A stretch of 64,000 nucleotides of DNA from Promethearchaeota archaeon. Its GTDB lineage: Archaea; Asgardarchaeota; Thorarchaeia; Thorarchaeales; Thorarchaeaceae. Numbering within the stretch: position 1 is the stretch's first letter; each line of letters begins with the position of its first letter. The stretch is taken from assembly GCA_014728035.1 (NCBI GenBank), contig WJMJ01000128.1, positions 1-64,000 on the forward strand, read 5' to 3'. Under the pieces are notes generated by a model that made no database searches, had not been told where the DNA came from, and worked only from the letters and a program-made list of their open reading frames with translations. The translations under genes were made by a program, and so were the position numbers. Below are positions 37,651 through 47,062 of the stretch, one piece after another.

Positions 37651-39966
37651 GTGACATCGCCCAAAATATTATCCGAAATTTCTGACGACTTAAGTACAAG
37701 CGCGATTGCAGTAGGAGATGTAACCGGTTCGGGTGAGCCGGAACTCTGTACTGGAGGACGTGATGGTGTATTACGTCTCTATAGCACAAATCATAGTTCG
37801 TATAAATTTCTAGCTCAACTGGACCTATCAGGAAGCATTCTATCTATCAAGATTGCAGATGCAAATAATGATGGACAAAACGAAATTGTGATTGGTAGAA
37901 GTGTAGGGATTGGAGAAACACCAGGAGCAACTGGAACAGTTCAGATATACAGATACGCTCCAAGCGGGCAATTTGAACTATTGGCAGAACATGCTATTGA
38001 TAGATTTGTTACCACTGTTGTAGTTACTGATGTCACAGGTGATGACAAAAACGAGATTGTTGCAGGAGGAAGTGATTCCACCCTCAGAGTTCTGAGAATG
38101 TCGCCTGAAAATCAATTATCTGAATATGCAAAATACCAACTTGATGACATGCCGATTGCCATTGGTACTTGCGATGTGATTGGTGACGAGATTGATGAGA
38201 TGGTCACTGGTAACCGTGATAAGACTCTGCGTGTATTCAAACTTCGAGAGGGTGTCATTGAGCAAATAGAAGTTCTTGAACTTCCCAGTCCAGTTATCTC
38301 AGTCACCTCAGGAGACATCCTGGGAGACCGAAAGATGGAACTTGGTGTTGTTACTCATGATGGCTCAATCAGAATTTACAGAAATGAAGAGAGTAAGCTT
38401 GACCTCTTCTCCACACTCGAGGATGTGAAAGCATTATCGATTAGAATGGAAGAGATAAATGCAGACCATATGGATGAGGTCATAATAGCTACTTCTGATA
38501 TGAAAATCAATTTTTACAATCTGTATATGGCAGATCTGAACCTTGTAGCATCTGTAGATATAGACTCGAAAATACTAGCTCTAAGTGTAGGAGATTCGAG
38601 AGGGGATGAGCGGAAAGAGGTGCTTGTAGGAGTATCAAATGGTCCATTGAAAATAATAGAGGGCCTCTACAAAGTTATTCCGAGTTTTGATATTCCACAT
38701 TCCGCAAAAATTGGTAGTCCAATTATTGCCAAAGCAACACTAGAGAATGTCACAGACCAACCAATGACAGGAATCGCTGGGAAGATATACTGGTTTCCAA
38801 AAGATCACATGGAAATTTCAAATCAACAATTGCGATTCGACCTTGAACCAGGTGAGAAGAAAACCGTTGAAGTGAAACTCCTTCCAAAGAAAGAAGGTAG
38901 TGTCATCATTCGACCAGTCGTTCTGATGTGGAAAGACGATCAAGAGAAAGTCAATCAAGTTACAACTCCAGAAACTGTTCTTCTGATAGAGAAAGGGGAT
39001 GGAGAAGCTTTCATGACATCACTTGAGGAAGAAAGTTCAGAACCTGTCGAGTCAGTAGATTCTACACGAACTGAAACAGCCACTAAATTCACACCTGCAG
39101 AAGGAACTGGATTTAGTTCGATTCCAGACTCTGAAATAGCACAGATTACTTCACAAAAGAGTAGTCCTCAAGATTCGCTCAAGGAAGCTGAAGCTCTTTT
39201 GGATCAGTTATTTGGTGGTGAATCAGACGCGAAAGCGGCATTAGAGGACGTAAAATCCATGATGGGGTCAGAAACAGCTACCGAATCTGTTTCTACAACA
39301 CCTGAAGATACCACGGAGCCAGAAGCCACGGAAGTTGAATCTGATCTGGTCACCGAAATTCGGACCCGAAAACCAAAACCAACACGCCCCAATGCTTCAG
39401 CCGATGCCTATTCATACCTATTCAAGACCATGGTTATTGGTGAGGGTGCTGTTGGAAAGACAACACTGGTAAACCGTTATGTAACTGGTGTATTCGAACG
39501 AGATTACAAGACAACCATAGGATCACAATTTGCTGTTAAGCTAACGCATATCTCACCACCATCCAGCGAATATGCAGTTGGTATCAAGATACAAGCATGG
39601 GACGTTGCAGGACAAGCTAGATTCAAAGCTGTTAGGAAGATGTACTATTCTGGAGCAGCAGGGGTTATTTTGGTTTTTGATGTCACAAGACGCAGATCTT
39701 TCAAAGAGTTGCATAAATGGATAGAAGAAGCTGATTCTTCAATTGGAACCCGTGTCCCAATGATATGTGTAGGAAACAAAATTGACCTTCCAGATAGAGC
39801 AGTCAGTTCAGAAGAAGCCAAAAAGTGGGCTGAGGACCAAGGATTCCTCTACATGGAAAGCTCAGCAAAGACTGGGGAAGGTGTTGCTGACATGTTCACA
39901 GTTCTAGCAGAATTGATGTGGCGTGAAGCAAAGAAGAATGCAGAGGCGAAAAAGAAGGGAATGTAG
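37651..39966 (+). CDS. FG-GAP beta-propeller, Ig-like and Rab-like GTPase fusion
   Basis: Residues 1-340 are about six FG-GAP-type blades (VGDVTGSGEPELCTGGRDG, VTDVTGDDKNEIVAGGSDS), as in integrin-alpha-like cytosolic propellers. Residues 345-450 look like an Ig domain (IGSPIIAKATLENVTDQPMT, then LEPGEKKTVEVKLLPKK). An acidic linker reaches 585. A Rab-like GTPase (588-760) has GEGAVGKTT, YKTTIGSQF, WDVAGQ, NKID and SSAKTG. The tail is Lys-rich without a prenylation Cys. The GTG start has GAGGT six bases before it. A propeller joined to a Rab-like GTPase is rare; membrane-coat-like scaffolding is an inference. Confidence 0.8.
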   Translation: MTSPKILSEISDDLSTSAIAVGDVTGSGEPELCTGGRDGVLRLYSTNHSSYKFLAQLDLSGSILSIKIADANNDGQNEIVIGRSVGIGETPGATGTVQIYRYAPSGQFELLAEHAIDRFVTTVVVTDVTGDDKNEIVAGGSDSTLRVLRMSPENQLSEYAKYQLDDMPIAIGTCDVIGDEIDEMVTGNRDKTLRVFKLREGVIEQIEVLELPSPVISVTSGDILGDRKMELGVVTHDGSIRIYRNEESKLDLFSTLEDVKALSIRMEEINADHMDEVIIATSDMKINFYNLYMADLNLVASVDIDSKILALSVGDSRGDERKEVLVGVSNGPLKIIEGLYKVIPSFDIPHSAKIGSPIIAKATLENVTDQPMTGIAGKIYWFPKDHMEISNQQLRFDLEPGEKKTVEVKLLPKKEGSVIIRPVVLMWKDDQEKVNQVTTPETVLLIEKGDGEAFMTSLEEESSEPVESVDSTRTETATKFTPAEGTGFSSIPDSEIAQITSQKSSPQDSLKEAEALLDQLFGGESDAKAALEDVKSMMGSETATESVSTTPEDTTEPEATEVESDLVTEIRTRKPKPTRPNASADAYSYLFKTMVIGEGAVGKTTLVNRYVTGVFERDYKTTIGSQFAVKLTHISPPSSEYAVGIKIQAWDVAGQARFKAVRKMYYSGAAGVILVFDVTRRRSFKELHKWIEEADSSIGTRVPMICVGNKIDLPDRAVSSEEAKKWAEDQGFLYMESSAKTGEGVADMFTVLAELMWREAKKNAEAKKKGM

Positions 39967-39968
39967 GA

Positions 39969-40568
39969 CTATTGAGTTGTTTGAGAAACTCCTATATCAA
40001 AGGCTTCAAGATTTTTTTCACTTGACCCTAAAACGTTAATGAGCGCAGCTCTAATAGAATCAATGGAGAGGGGGGAAATTCTCATACCGGCCATCACACC
40101 AATAAGGAGTACATTAAGAGAACGAAAAGCATCGATAGACCGAAGAATCTTATCTGTATCGATAGCAATCACTTTCATGCAAATTTTTTGGTGAATTGCA
40201 ACAATACGTTCAACATCAGGATAGTGTTCAGTGCCTCTATGTACATTGCTTGAATAGATAGGGGTTTTACTCAGAATCGCAATAGTATCAGACCCTGCGA
40301 ATTTCACAGATGCTCGAAGAGATTCTATCGGTTCCAAACCAATCAAAAGATTGAGTGTTCCCTTGGGAACTAAAGGACTTGCATCTTTATCCCAAACTCG
40401 GATATGAGTGAAAACAGATCCACCTCTTCTTGATGCACCAAAGGTTTCCCCTACAACAGGACGTAACTCTTCAAGCTGAACAGCTTTTGCAAGTACTCTT
40501 CCAGCAATAACATTGCCTTGCCCACCAACACCAGCGAATATGATGTTATATGGATAATCCATATTCAT
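39969..40568 (-). CDS. iorB: Indolepyruvate ferredoxin oxidoreductase, beta subunit
   Basis: IorB is the gamma-domain-like subunit of the aryl-pyruvate oxidoreductase. It starts with NIIFAGVGGQGNVIAGRVLA and continues GETFGASRRGGSVFTHIRV, both family hallmarks. Its ATG overlaps the iorA stop by 4 bases. The complex oxidatively decarboxylates aryl pyruvates from aromatic amino acids to aryl-acetyl-CoA. Confidence 0.92.
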   Translation of the reverse strand: MNMDYPYNIIFAGVGGQGNVIAGRVLAKAVQLEELRPVVGETFGASRRGGSVFTHIRVWDKDASPLVPKGTLNLLIGLEPIESLRASVKFAGSDTIAILSKTPIYSSNVHRGTEHYPDVERIVAIHQKICMKVIAIDTDKILRSIDAFRSLNVLLIGVMAGMRISPLSIDSIRAALINVLGSSEKNLEAFDIGVSQTTQ

Positions 40569-42436
40569 TCCTCCTCAATAGCCCCATGAGGACAAACTGA
40601 TATACAAGACCCACATCTCACACATTGATACTGCAGAATTTCTGCTTTCTCGGTTTGCTTGTTCCAAGTGATTGCAGTACAACCATAATCGCGAACACAA
40701 ATTTTACAATCAGTACCACGACATAATTCAGATTTTACTATAATACGCGATGCATCACCTTGTTTCTGCCTACGTTTTTCTTCGAGCCTGCAAACCCCAT
40801 CTAATAGGAGTACCTTTAGTCCAGACTCCTTTATAGTTGAATAGATCAAATCAGTTAGCTGAGACACATCGGTTGAATCTATCCTTGTAAATACATCTGG
40901 TTTAATACTTTGAACAATATCCGGAATTCTGACCATGTGCTTCATTTCGCCGATTTTCATGGAACCAGGATGCGATTGAAACCCTGTCATTGCGGTAGTA
41001 GCATTGTTCAGAATAAGAAAAGTCAAATCAGCATTATGATGACGGGCATCAATAAGAGCAGGAATACAGGCGTGAAAGAAGGTCGAATCTCCTGCCACTG
41101 AAACCACTTTTGATTCAAGTCCAAACTTAGAAAGCTGTCCAATGCCACTAGCTGTTCCAATTCCTGATCCCATTGCTTGCATTGACTCCAAAACATCATT
41201 ATAGAACACCCCCAAAGAATAACATCCAATATCTCCGGTTACTATCAGATTTCCTTTCAACCTTTTTCGAACTCGACTTAAGGCATAGAATACATTTCTA
41301 TGAGTGCATCCTGCACAAAATGTTAAGGGTCGGGATATCAGATGTTTTTCAGCATCATGGATACCTTCAGGCATTGTAGGCTGTTTCATTAATGTGACAA
41401 ACTCACGTAGAGATTCTAATACAACATCTACATTCATCTCACCATGAGCTGGAACGAGATTGGTTCGTTTCCCCTCAATTCTACAAGTATGATCTTGAGT
41501 TGAAGCTATTGCACGGAATTCATCCTCAACAAAAGAATCAGTTTCTTCGAAGAAGATGATAGTCTTTGCTTCTTCTAGTGCTTGTCTAACAAGTTTATCA
41601 GGAAGAGGAAAAGTTGTAACAAGACCTAGGAGGGACACTGCTTCTTCAATATACAATTGTGCTTCTTCAACGTATTTTTGGCAGACACCTGTGGAAATAA
41701 TTACTATATCATTCCAGTCAATAGGAATGGTATTGAGAGTGAAAGAGTTGAATTGCTCTCGTATTTTTTCAATTCGCCCCAGTAAGTCGAGATGGCGAAG
41801 GTCCGGGTGAGGTACATTGTAGAGACCTTTTGGTAAATTCTGATGGGCAATCCATTTTCCACTGGAGATGTTTTCTGTTTTAACTAATGCGCTGGAATGA
41901 GATAATCTAGTTGTACTGCGAATTAGAACTGGGATTTGGAAATCTTGGGAGAGTTTCAGTGCAAAGTCCATGACGTCGTACGCTTCCTGTGGAGTACTTG
42001 GTTCTAGTAATGGAATATTAGCAGCTTTTGCGTAGAAACGGGAGTCCTGTTCATTACTAGAACTATGTCCCTTCGGATCATCACAGACAATTATTACGAG
42101 CCCACCAGTTCCAGTGCCGGAGAGATTTAGATTTAATAGAAAATCTGAAGCCACATTTAGCCCCAATGATTTCATTACACAGACTGATGGGATACCCATC
42201 CAGCTTGCTCCAGCAGCTGCTTCCAAAGCGACTTTTTCGTTCACTGCCCATTCAATGATGTTGTTTGTTTTTGATTGGTAAAGCATAAGGGTCTCAATAA
42301 TCTCTGTCGAGGGAGTCCCAGGATATCCAGTACAGAAACCTATTCCTGCTGAAATAGATCCTCTTGCAAAAGCGATATTCCCACTCATTAACTGCTCAGA
42401 TTTGAGACCTGAATCCATAGTAACCGAACTCACCAT
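40565..42436 (-). CDS. iorA: Indolepyruvate ferredoxin oxidoreductase, alpha subunit
   Basis: IorA carries the TPP site and two [4Fe-4S] clusters. Seen are GIGFCTGYPGTPSTEIIETL, FCAGCTHRNVFYAL, GDIGCYSLGV and the C-terminal cluster motifs CRGTDCKICVRDYGC and CVRCGSCISVCP. The start at 42436 (MVSSVTMDSGL) is chosen because the frame further upstream would run into the divergent DHH gene. AT-rich GCTTTATC just upstream could be part of its promoter. Confidence 0.92.
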   Translation of the reverse strand: MVSSVTMDSGLKSEQLMSGNIAFARGSISAGIGFCTGYPGTPSTEIIETLMLYQSKTNNIIEWAVNEKVALEAAAGASWMGIPSVCVMKSLGLNVASDFLLNLNLSGTGTGGLVIIVCDDPKGHSSSNEQDSRFYAKAANIPLLEPSTPQEAYDVMDFALKLSQDFQIPVLIRSTTRLSHSSALVKTENISSGKWIAHQNLPKGLYNVPHPDLRHLDLLGRIEKIREQFNSFTLNTIPIDWNDIVIISTGVCQKYVEEAQLYIEEAVSLLGLVTTFPLPDKLVRQALEEAKTIIFFEETDSFVEDEFRAIASTQDHTCRIEGKRTNLVPAHGEMNVDVVLESLREFVTLMKQPTMPEGIHDAEKHLISRPLTFCAGCTHRNVFYALSRVRKRLKGNLIVTGDIGCYSLGVFYNDVLESMQAMGSGIGTASGIGQLSKFGLESKVVSVAGDSTFFHACIPALIDARHHNADLTFLILNNATTAMTGFQSHPGSMKIGEMKHMVRIPDIVQSIKPDVFTRIDSTDVSQLTDLIYSTIKESGLKVLLLDGVCRLEEKRRQKQGDASRIIVKSELCRGTDCKICVRDYGCTAITWNKQTEKAEILQYQCVRCGSCISVCPHGAIEEE

Positions 42437-42531
42437 CCCAAAGATAAAGCAATAGAAAACAGTTTCCATTAACATAATTCCTGAGTGAAAACAATGAAAA
42501 AGGGTTGTGAATACTAGAAATTCGAATAACC

Positions 42532-43605
42532 ATGAGTAAAAAAGGAGAGGCACGAGGTAAAAAACTCACATCCGTGTTCTCAATTTCACACGATAAAGAC
42601 GTGGATGGGTTATGTGCTGCAGCAATTGTTGCTAGATATGCAAAACAGAAAAACCTCGAATTCGATGTACTCCTAACAGATTACGGATCATTCGAATATG
42701 CATTCTCGAAAGTAGCAGGATTGCGGGATACACTTATTGTAGTTACTGATCTCGGATTAGATGAGAACTATTTGGACGCTGTTGAGAAGGGCTTAAGCAG
42801 GGCGATTTCCCAGAATTGTAGAGTAGTATGGCTGGATCACCACGAGTGGTCAAAAGAAGCTATCAAGACAATTATTCAATTAGAACGGAAGCCAATTGTG
42901 AAAATCAATCACGATTTCTGTGCAGCGGAGATAGTATACAAAGTATTGATGCCTAGAGACCTCATCAGTGGAGAACTGGCTGCAATTGCTCATGATACTG
43001 ATTTCAATGAAAGGAAGATACTAGCCGCAAATGCTTTGACTGATGCGGTATCAGTGATTAGATTTAGTGCGATTGACAAAAGACATGATATCACTGATTC
43101 ACTCAAACCCCTGTTATTTGCATTAAGTGAAAATGGAATTGCAGGAGTATGGGACTCGAAACGCAAGAAATTACGAGATAACCTTCTCGCAAAACAAGTG
43201 CATCATTATAGAAAAGACAAAGCAAAGAAAATGAAGAAAGCCTTTGCAGGCCATTGTGATCAAGAGATTAAAGAACTCTTAGTTAGAATTGTAGAGATTC
43301 CCTCAGGAGTCACAACAACAGATTTTGGCACATACCTAGCAAATCCAGATAATTTGGAAATCGATGGCAAAAAATACAAGCCAGCAGACCTTTTAATTAC
43401 ACTTAGTCAAGGTGGAATGTTAGGATTTAGAAGAAGTGGAGAAAAAGCACTTTGCAATGCAGCTGCAAAAATCTTCAAAGGTGGTGGCCATCCGTACGCA
43501 GCCGGAGGAGAATACGGGCTCTACGATGATTTTGGTGCGGTTTGTGCGGATATCTTCAACACCCTTAGCAAAGACACTTCTTGGATTACAGAAGAATCAG
43601 GATAA
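42532..43605 (+). CDS. DHH-family phosphoesterase
   Basis: DHH enzymes cleave nanoRNA, pAp or cyclic dinucleotides with two Mn ions. The motifs are SHDKDVDGLCAAAIV (I), VVTDLGLDEN (II), WLDHHEW (III) and a late Asp in AHDTDFNER (IV); the C-terminal DHHA1 domain ends KGGGHPYAAGG. The protein is 357 residues, close to archaeal members of unknown substrate. No PAS or GGDEF domain is present, so it is not GdpP. Confidence 0.9.
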   Translation: MSKKGEARGKKLTSVFSISHDKDVDGLCAAAIVARYAKQKNLEFDVLLTDYGSFEYAFSKVAGLRDTLIVVTDLGLDENYLDAVEKGLSRAISQNCRVVWLDHHEWSKEAIKTIIQLERKPIVKINHDFCAAEIVYKVLMPRDLISGELAAIAHDTDFNERKILAANALTDAVSVIRFSAIDKRHDITDSLKPLLFALSENGIAGVWDSKRKKLRDNLLAKQVHHYRKDKAKKMKKAFAGHCDQEIKELLVRIVEIPSGVTTTDFGTYLANPDNLEIDGKKYKPADLLITLSQGGMLGFRRSGEKALCNAAAKIFKGGGHPYAAGGEYGLYDDFGAVCADIFNTLSKDTSWITEESG

Positions 43606-43614
43606 TAATCAGTT

Positions 43615-44553
43615 TCACAATAGGTCAATAGGTTCAGATTCTTCCCATAGACGGTCAAAAGTCATAGATGCGGCTTTAATAAGTGGATAATTTGTTTCTT
43701 TAGTGATGAATACACCCGCATCTGGTTTGACCTTGTCACTGAGAAGCAACATCATTTTGGAGTCGTTCCAAATTATTGCACGATATGTTCTAATGGGTTT
43801 TGGATGAAGTCGAATCTGCAATTTTCCAGAACGAATTTGCTTTTCTAATGAAATCGGATTGGACTTGGTGATTTTTTTGACCGATTCCAAGAGATTGGTT
43901 TTCTCATCGGGTGGACAAAGAAACACTCTGATATCAACACCACGTTCAGCAGCTTTTATGAGCTGCCTTTGTATCGGGCTATATTCGATAGACTGTTGAA
44001 CGAAACTCCGATGGCCAAATACTCTTAGAATATCATCTTGTTTTGCAGGTTCTATTATCCCTACTATGATTGCGTTGCTAACTCCAACAATTCCATCAAT
44101 GCCCCCAGGTGAAATATATTCAGAACCCGATAAGTACGAGTAAAATTTTCGAGCTAGTAATAAGGGATTTACTGTTCTAAGATGGGCAATTTTCATTTTT
44201 AATCCTTGAATTGCAGTATCCTGTTCAAGAATCTTGATTTTGGATGCCTGACCAAGTGCATCTGCAATAATGTCTAGAGTGACAGAATATTTGTATGGAC
44301 GTCCAAGACTATCTTTGTGAACGAAACCACGATCTACAAGACTATTCAAACAGTTCCGTACCCATCCACGAGTAAAGGGTGTATTTCCTTCTCTTTCACG
44401 TGTGCTATTGATATACTCTAGAATTTCTTTAAAGACCAAGGGTCTGTTTGTATTTCGAGATAGTTCTAATATTCTTCGTAAAACTTGAATTTCCCGAGAG
44501 GTTTCCTTCGCATCTAGAATCGCCAGCAAGTGTTTGGCTGTTTCTGGTTTCAT
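43615..44553 (-). CDS. HTH regulator with TrmB-like C-terminal domain (paralogue 1)
   Basis: An N-terminal winged helix (about 20-95; FTRGWVRNCLNSLVDRGFVH is the recognition part) leads through a coiled coil to a C-terminal domain typical of TrmB: GVDIRVFLCPPDEK, then LQIRLHPKPIRTYRAIIWND and SMTFDRLWE. TrmB proteins sense sugars, but the effector here is unknown. It overlaps the next paralogue by 4 bases. Confidence 0.75.
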   Translation of the reverse strand: MKPETAKHLLAILDAKETSREIQVLRRILELSRNTNRPLVFKEILEYINSTREREGNTPFTRGWVRNCLNSLVDRGFVHKDSLGRPYKYSVTLDIIADALGQASKIKILEQDTAIQGLKMKIAHLRTVNPLLLARKFYSYLSGSEYISPGGIDGIVGVSNAIIVGIIEPAKQDDILRVFGHRSFVQQSIEYSPIQRQLIKAAERGVDIRVFLCPPDEKTNLLESVKKITKSNPISLEKQIRSGKLQIRLHPKPIRTYRAIIWNDSKMMLLLSDKVKPDAGVFITKETNYPLIKAASMTFDRLWEESEPIDLL

Positions 44554-45437
44554 GGTAACACCTCTATTGTCAAAGAGGCATCAAAAAATTCTCTATCAAA
44601 AGTACGAAGTGCATCTAATATTATAACATGATTCAAATAATGTGGAATATATGATGCAGACAACGGTTCCTCCGATGTGACCATTATCAGACTATTATCA
44701 TTTAGACTCACAAATTGATACGTTGCATGAGTATGGATTCTTCTTCGAAACCATATTTTTTCTCTGTCACTAAGACCCCTTATATTCTCCAAAAGAGAAG
44801 ACGGCACTTTCCAATCATGAGGCACTAATACTCGAAGTTCCACACCAGCGCTAGTTAATTCTTGAATGTTCTCAATGTCTAATAGAACACAATCCATTTC
44901 AGTTCCGCCCCATCCCAATGACATTCGAATAGTATCAGCATTTCCTGCAACATTAAAGACTTCACTAGAAATTAGACGTAGAATACTTTGCGCTCCAAGA
45001 GCAAATCGTGATTTTCTCTTTTGTTTTTCACCAGTTAGAATCTCAATAAGATACTGAGCTAGTATAGTTGTATCTACTTGTTTCAACTCTTTTTGAGATT
45101 GCTCAATTGATCTAAGTTCTGCTCTTAATCTGTTGATTGACTCAGGTAAACGCTCTCTCAAAACCCGGTCAAGATGATCAAATCCAGTATTGTAGATGTG
45201 CTTATAGCCAGATTCATCGATGGTCACCAATCCAATCTTTTGTAGTTCACTCAGTCCACGATAAACCAAAGACTCGTTTGCTTTTTTTCCACGAAGAAGA
45301 TGCAATTTACTCATAATATCATTAAAAGTTGAACCAGTCAATCCTTGTGTTTGGATTATAGCAGTTAGAATATCAATATTAACCGAGTTCAAATCAATAC
45401 CCAGAAATTCTAACACAGCTTCGTCATTTTGAAACAT
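44550..45437 (-). CDS. HTH regulator with TrmB-like C-terminal domain (paralogue 2)
   Basis: Residues 15-85 are a winged helix (NESLVYRGLSELQKIGLVTI), followed by a coiled coil (100-125) and a TrmB-type domain with GVELRVLVPHDWK, the Arg-rich IWFRRRIHTHATYQF and YIPHYLNHVIILDALRTFDR. It lies in the same orientation between paralogue 1 and a small ORF, probably in one operon. Confidence 0.75.
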   Translation of the reverse strand: MFQNDEAVLEFLGIDLNSVNIDILTAIIQTQGLTGSTFNDIMSKLHLLRGKKANESLVYRGLSELQKIGLVTIDESGYKHIYNTGFDHLDRVLRERLPESINRLRAELRSIEQSQKELKQVDTTILAQYLIEILTGEKQKRKSRFALGAQSILRLISSEVFNVAGNADTIRMSLGWGGTEMDCVLLDIENIQELTSAGVELRVLVPHDWKVPSSLLENIRGLSDREKIWFRRRIHTHATYQFVSLNDNSLIMVTSEEPLSASYIPHYLNHVIILDALRTFDREFFDASLTIEVLP

Positions 45438-45453
45438 ATATGTTCACAAATCC

Positions 45454-45759
45454 TTACCAATAGATCTTCCAAAGGTCTGAGAGAACAATGCCGCCTATGA
45501 TAGCCGTTTTCTGCAAATGTTTGACCTTCTTCTGCATCATTAAGAACGTGGTATTCCGATTCACATAGGATTCTGAATAATCTCGGGTTGTATCACCTTT
45601 AACTAGTTCACAGGAAATCGCTCTATATGAAAAAGGAGCACATGGATACTGTTGAATTGAAAGCATTCCTTTTAGCAATGGCATTTCGCTAGAATCAGGA
45701 TTGATGTCAATACATATCTTTGAATATTCTAAATGCTTTTGCGTGTATTTCTTAAGCAT
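45454..45759 (-). CDS. Small protein between regulator genes
   Basis: A 101-residue frame begins with ATG preceded by AAAGGAG about ten bases upstream, and ends 16 bases before paralogue 2. It is slightly basic, has three cysteines (SKICIDINP, QQYPCAPFSYRAISCE) and one weak hydrophobic stretch near the C-terminus. I recognise no family. The good Shine-Dalgarno and the operon position argue that it is translated. Confidence 0.4.
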   Translation of the reverse strand: MLKKYTQKHLEYSKICIDINPDSSEMPLLKGMLSIQQYPCAPFSYRAISCELVKGDTTRDYSESYVNRNTTFLMMQKKVKHLQKTAIIGGIVLSDLWKIYW

Positions 45760-45800
45760 GATGAATTACTCCTTTTGAAGAATCGATTTACTTTTTGTTC

Positions 45801-46850
45801 TTACTCTCCATGATTGCTCTGCTTTTCTCTAATATCTTCAATCGCGTCACTAAGTAGTCTTGAAACCTGAGTGTCATACTTGTTAAGAATCTCGGGTGTT
45901 AAGTCAAGAAGAGGAATTGCCTGTACCCATTCCTTGTCAAAAGCTTCACAAACATTGTCTATCATATCCGGATTGAAATCCCTACTGACATATATCGCCG
46001 TCATTGGATTTTCTGTGATAATTAGAACCATTTGTTCAGAACCTATTGTAAGATGACTATATGTTCTCGGCCCTTCGTAAAGACGAACAGTAAAAGGAAT
46101 ACCTTGTTTTCGGAAGCCATCTAGGACTTGTAACATCTGTTTGAAAAAATCAACTGGAAAACCAGACTTCTCGATATCATCAATTTCAAGTAATTCGGGA
46201 CCAACGAGATATTGAATCTCGATTCCTTTCATTGCAGTCCTAAGAAACTTCTGCATACGATTTTCAACATGGTCATCCAATGTTGACTGGACCCATTGGA
46301 GGATTACTCTTATCTTAGAGTTAGGATCAGCAGATGTTTCCATTAAATCATTCAAAACTATGTGAATCTCGTTGAGCCCTTTTAGAAAACGTGCCTTTAC
46401 TGTAGGGCGTTCGTCTGAGTATGTTTCGAACAACTGCTGTGCAAGTTGACTACAATTTAGCTTAGAGAGAATTTCTAATCGGTCTTCAAGGTATTCTTTT
46501 TGCTCTTCAATCTCTTGAATTTGGTTTTTCCGAATTGCTTCGAGGCCAGAAATAACCGTATTGATATCTGCGGTGTAGTGTTTTCTATAAGACCCTTCAG
46601 TCACTGTCTTGATTAACCCTGTAGTCTCGAGTTTCTTCAGTAGTCTTTGTACCCATGGTCTTGTAAGACTTGCACCAAAGGAAGTAACAAGTGTACTATA
46701 GATTTCTTTAGAAGTCAAAGAGGTGTTTCCTTGGCTTAAGGATTGTAAAATTGCTTGTAGAATCAACATTTCTGAACTAGGTTTTTCATCATCAACTAAT
46801 CCAAGAATACTGAGTGATTCCTTAAAGTCTTCAAAAGTCAATATATCCAT
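45801..46850 (-). CDS. HTH regulator with TrmB-like C-terminal domain (paralogue 3)
   Basis: This third paralogue has the winged helix at about 25-100 (LTRPWVQRLLKKLETTGLIK), an Arg/Glu-rich coiled coil (EIEEQKEYLEDRLEI) and the effector-type domain (GIEIQYLVGPELLEI, IPFTVRLYEGPRTYSHLTIG, FDKEWVQAIP). A TTG eight codons upstream (46874) is an alternative start. The gene has a clear TATA box with an overlapping dyad, which suggests self-regulation. Confidence 0.75.
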   Translation of the reverse strand: MDILTFEDFKESLSILGLVDDEKPSSEMLILQAILQSLSQGNTSLTSKEIYSTLVTSFGASLTRPWVQRLLKKLETTGLIKTVTEGSYRKHYTADINTVISGLEAIRKNQIQEIEEQKEYLEDRLEILSKLNCSQLAQQLFETYSDERPTVKARFLKGLNEIHIVLNDLMETSADPNSKIRVILQWVQSTLDDHVENRMQKFLRTAMKGIEIQYLVGPELLEIDDIEKSGFPVDFFKQMLQVLDGFRKQGIPFTVRLYEGPRTYSHLTIGSEQMVLIITENPMTAIYVSRDFNPDMIDNVCEAFDKEWVQAIPLLDLTPEILNKYDTQVSRLLSDAIEDIREKQSNHGE

Positions 46851-46924
46851 GCCCTTTGTTACTATTTTTTCCAAGTAATGATTCCCAATATCCTTGTGAT
46901 TTGAGACGTCTTTCTTACTTCATG

Positions 46925-46950
46925 ACTGTATACAAACACAGTATTTATAG
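46925..46950 (-). promoter_or_regulatory. TATA box and overlapping dyad
   Basis: On the minus strand CTATAAATAC (46941-46950) is a good archaeal TATA box for regulator paralogue 3. Just downstream, ACTGT (46938-46942) and ACAGT (46925-46929) form an inverted repeat with an 8-base spacer, covering the region between TATA and the start of transcription. This is where a repressor would block the promoter. Confidence 0.6.
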
Positions 46951-46972
46951 AGATATGTATATCATCTAAGTA

Positions 46973-46990
46973 TGTCGGGTCTAGCCGACA
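46973..46990. repeat. 6-bp inverted repeat
   Basis: TGTCGG (46973-46978) and CCGACA (46985-46990) flank GTCTAG. The repeat is just upstream of the TATA box of regulator paralogue 3 and could be a second regulatory site. Confidence 0.35.
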
Positions 46991-47062
46991 CCAATCATAT
47001 CCGAAAAAATGAATTTCTTCGTGTTATGATTGCACGGCATGTTACGGCGGAAAAATCCGTCA

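Noticed and set aside
42437..42553. An upstream extension of iorA with hydrophobic residues, as if a membrane anchor
   Set aside because: It would overlap the divergent DHH gene start; IorA is cytosolic and normally starts near MDSGLKSEQ.
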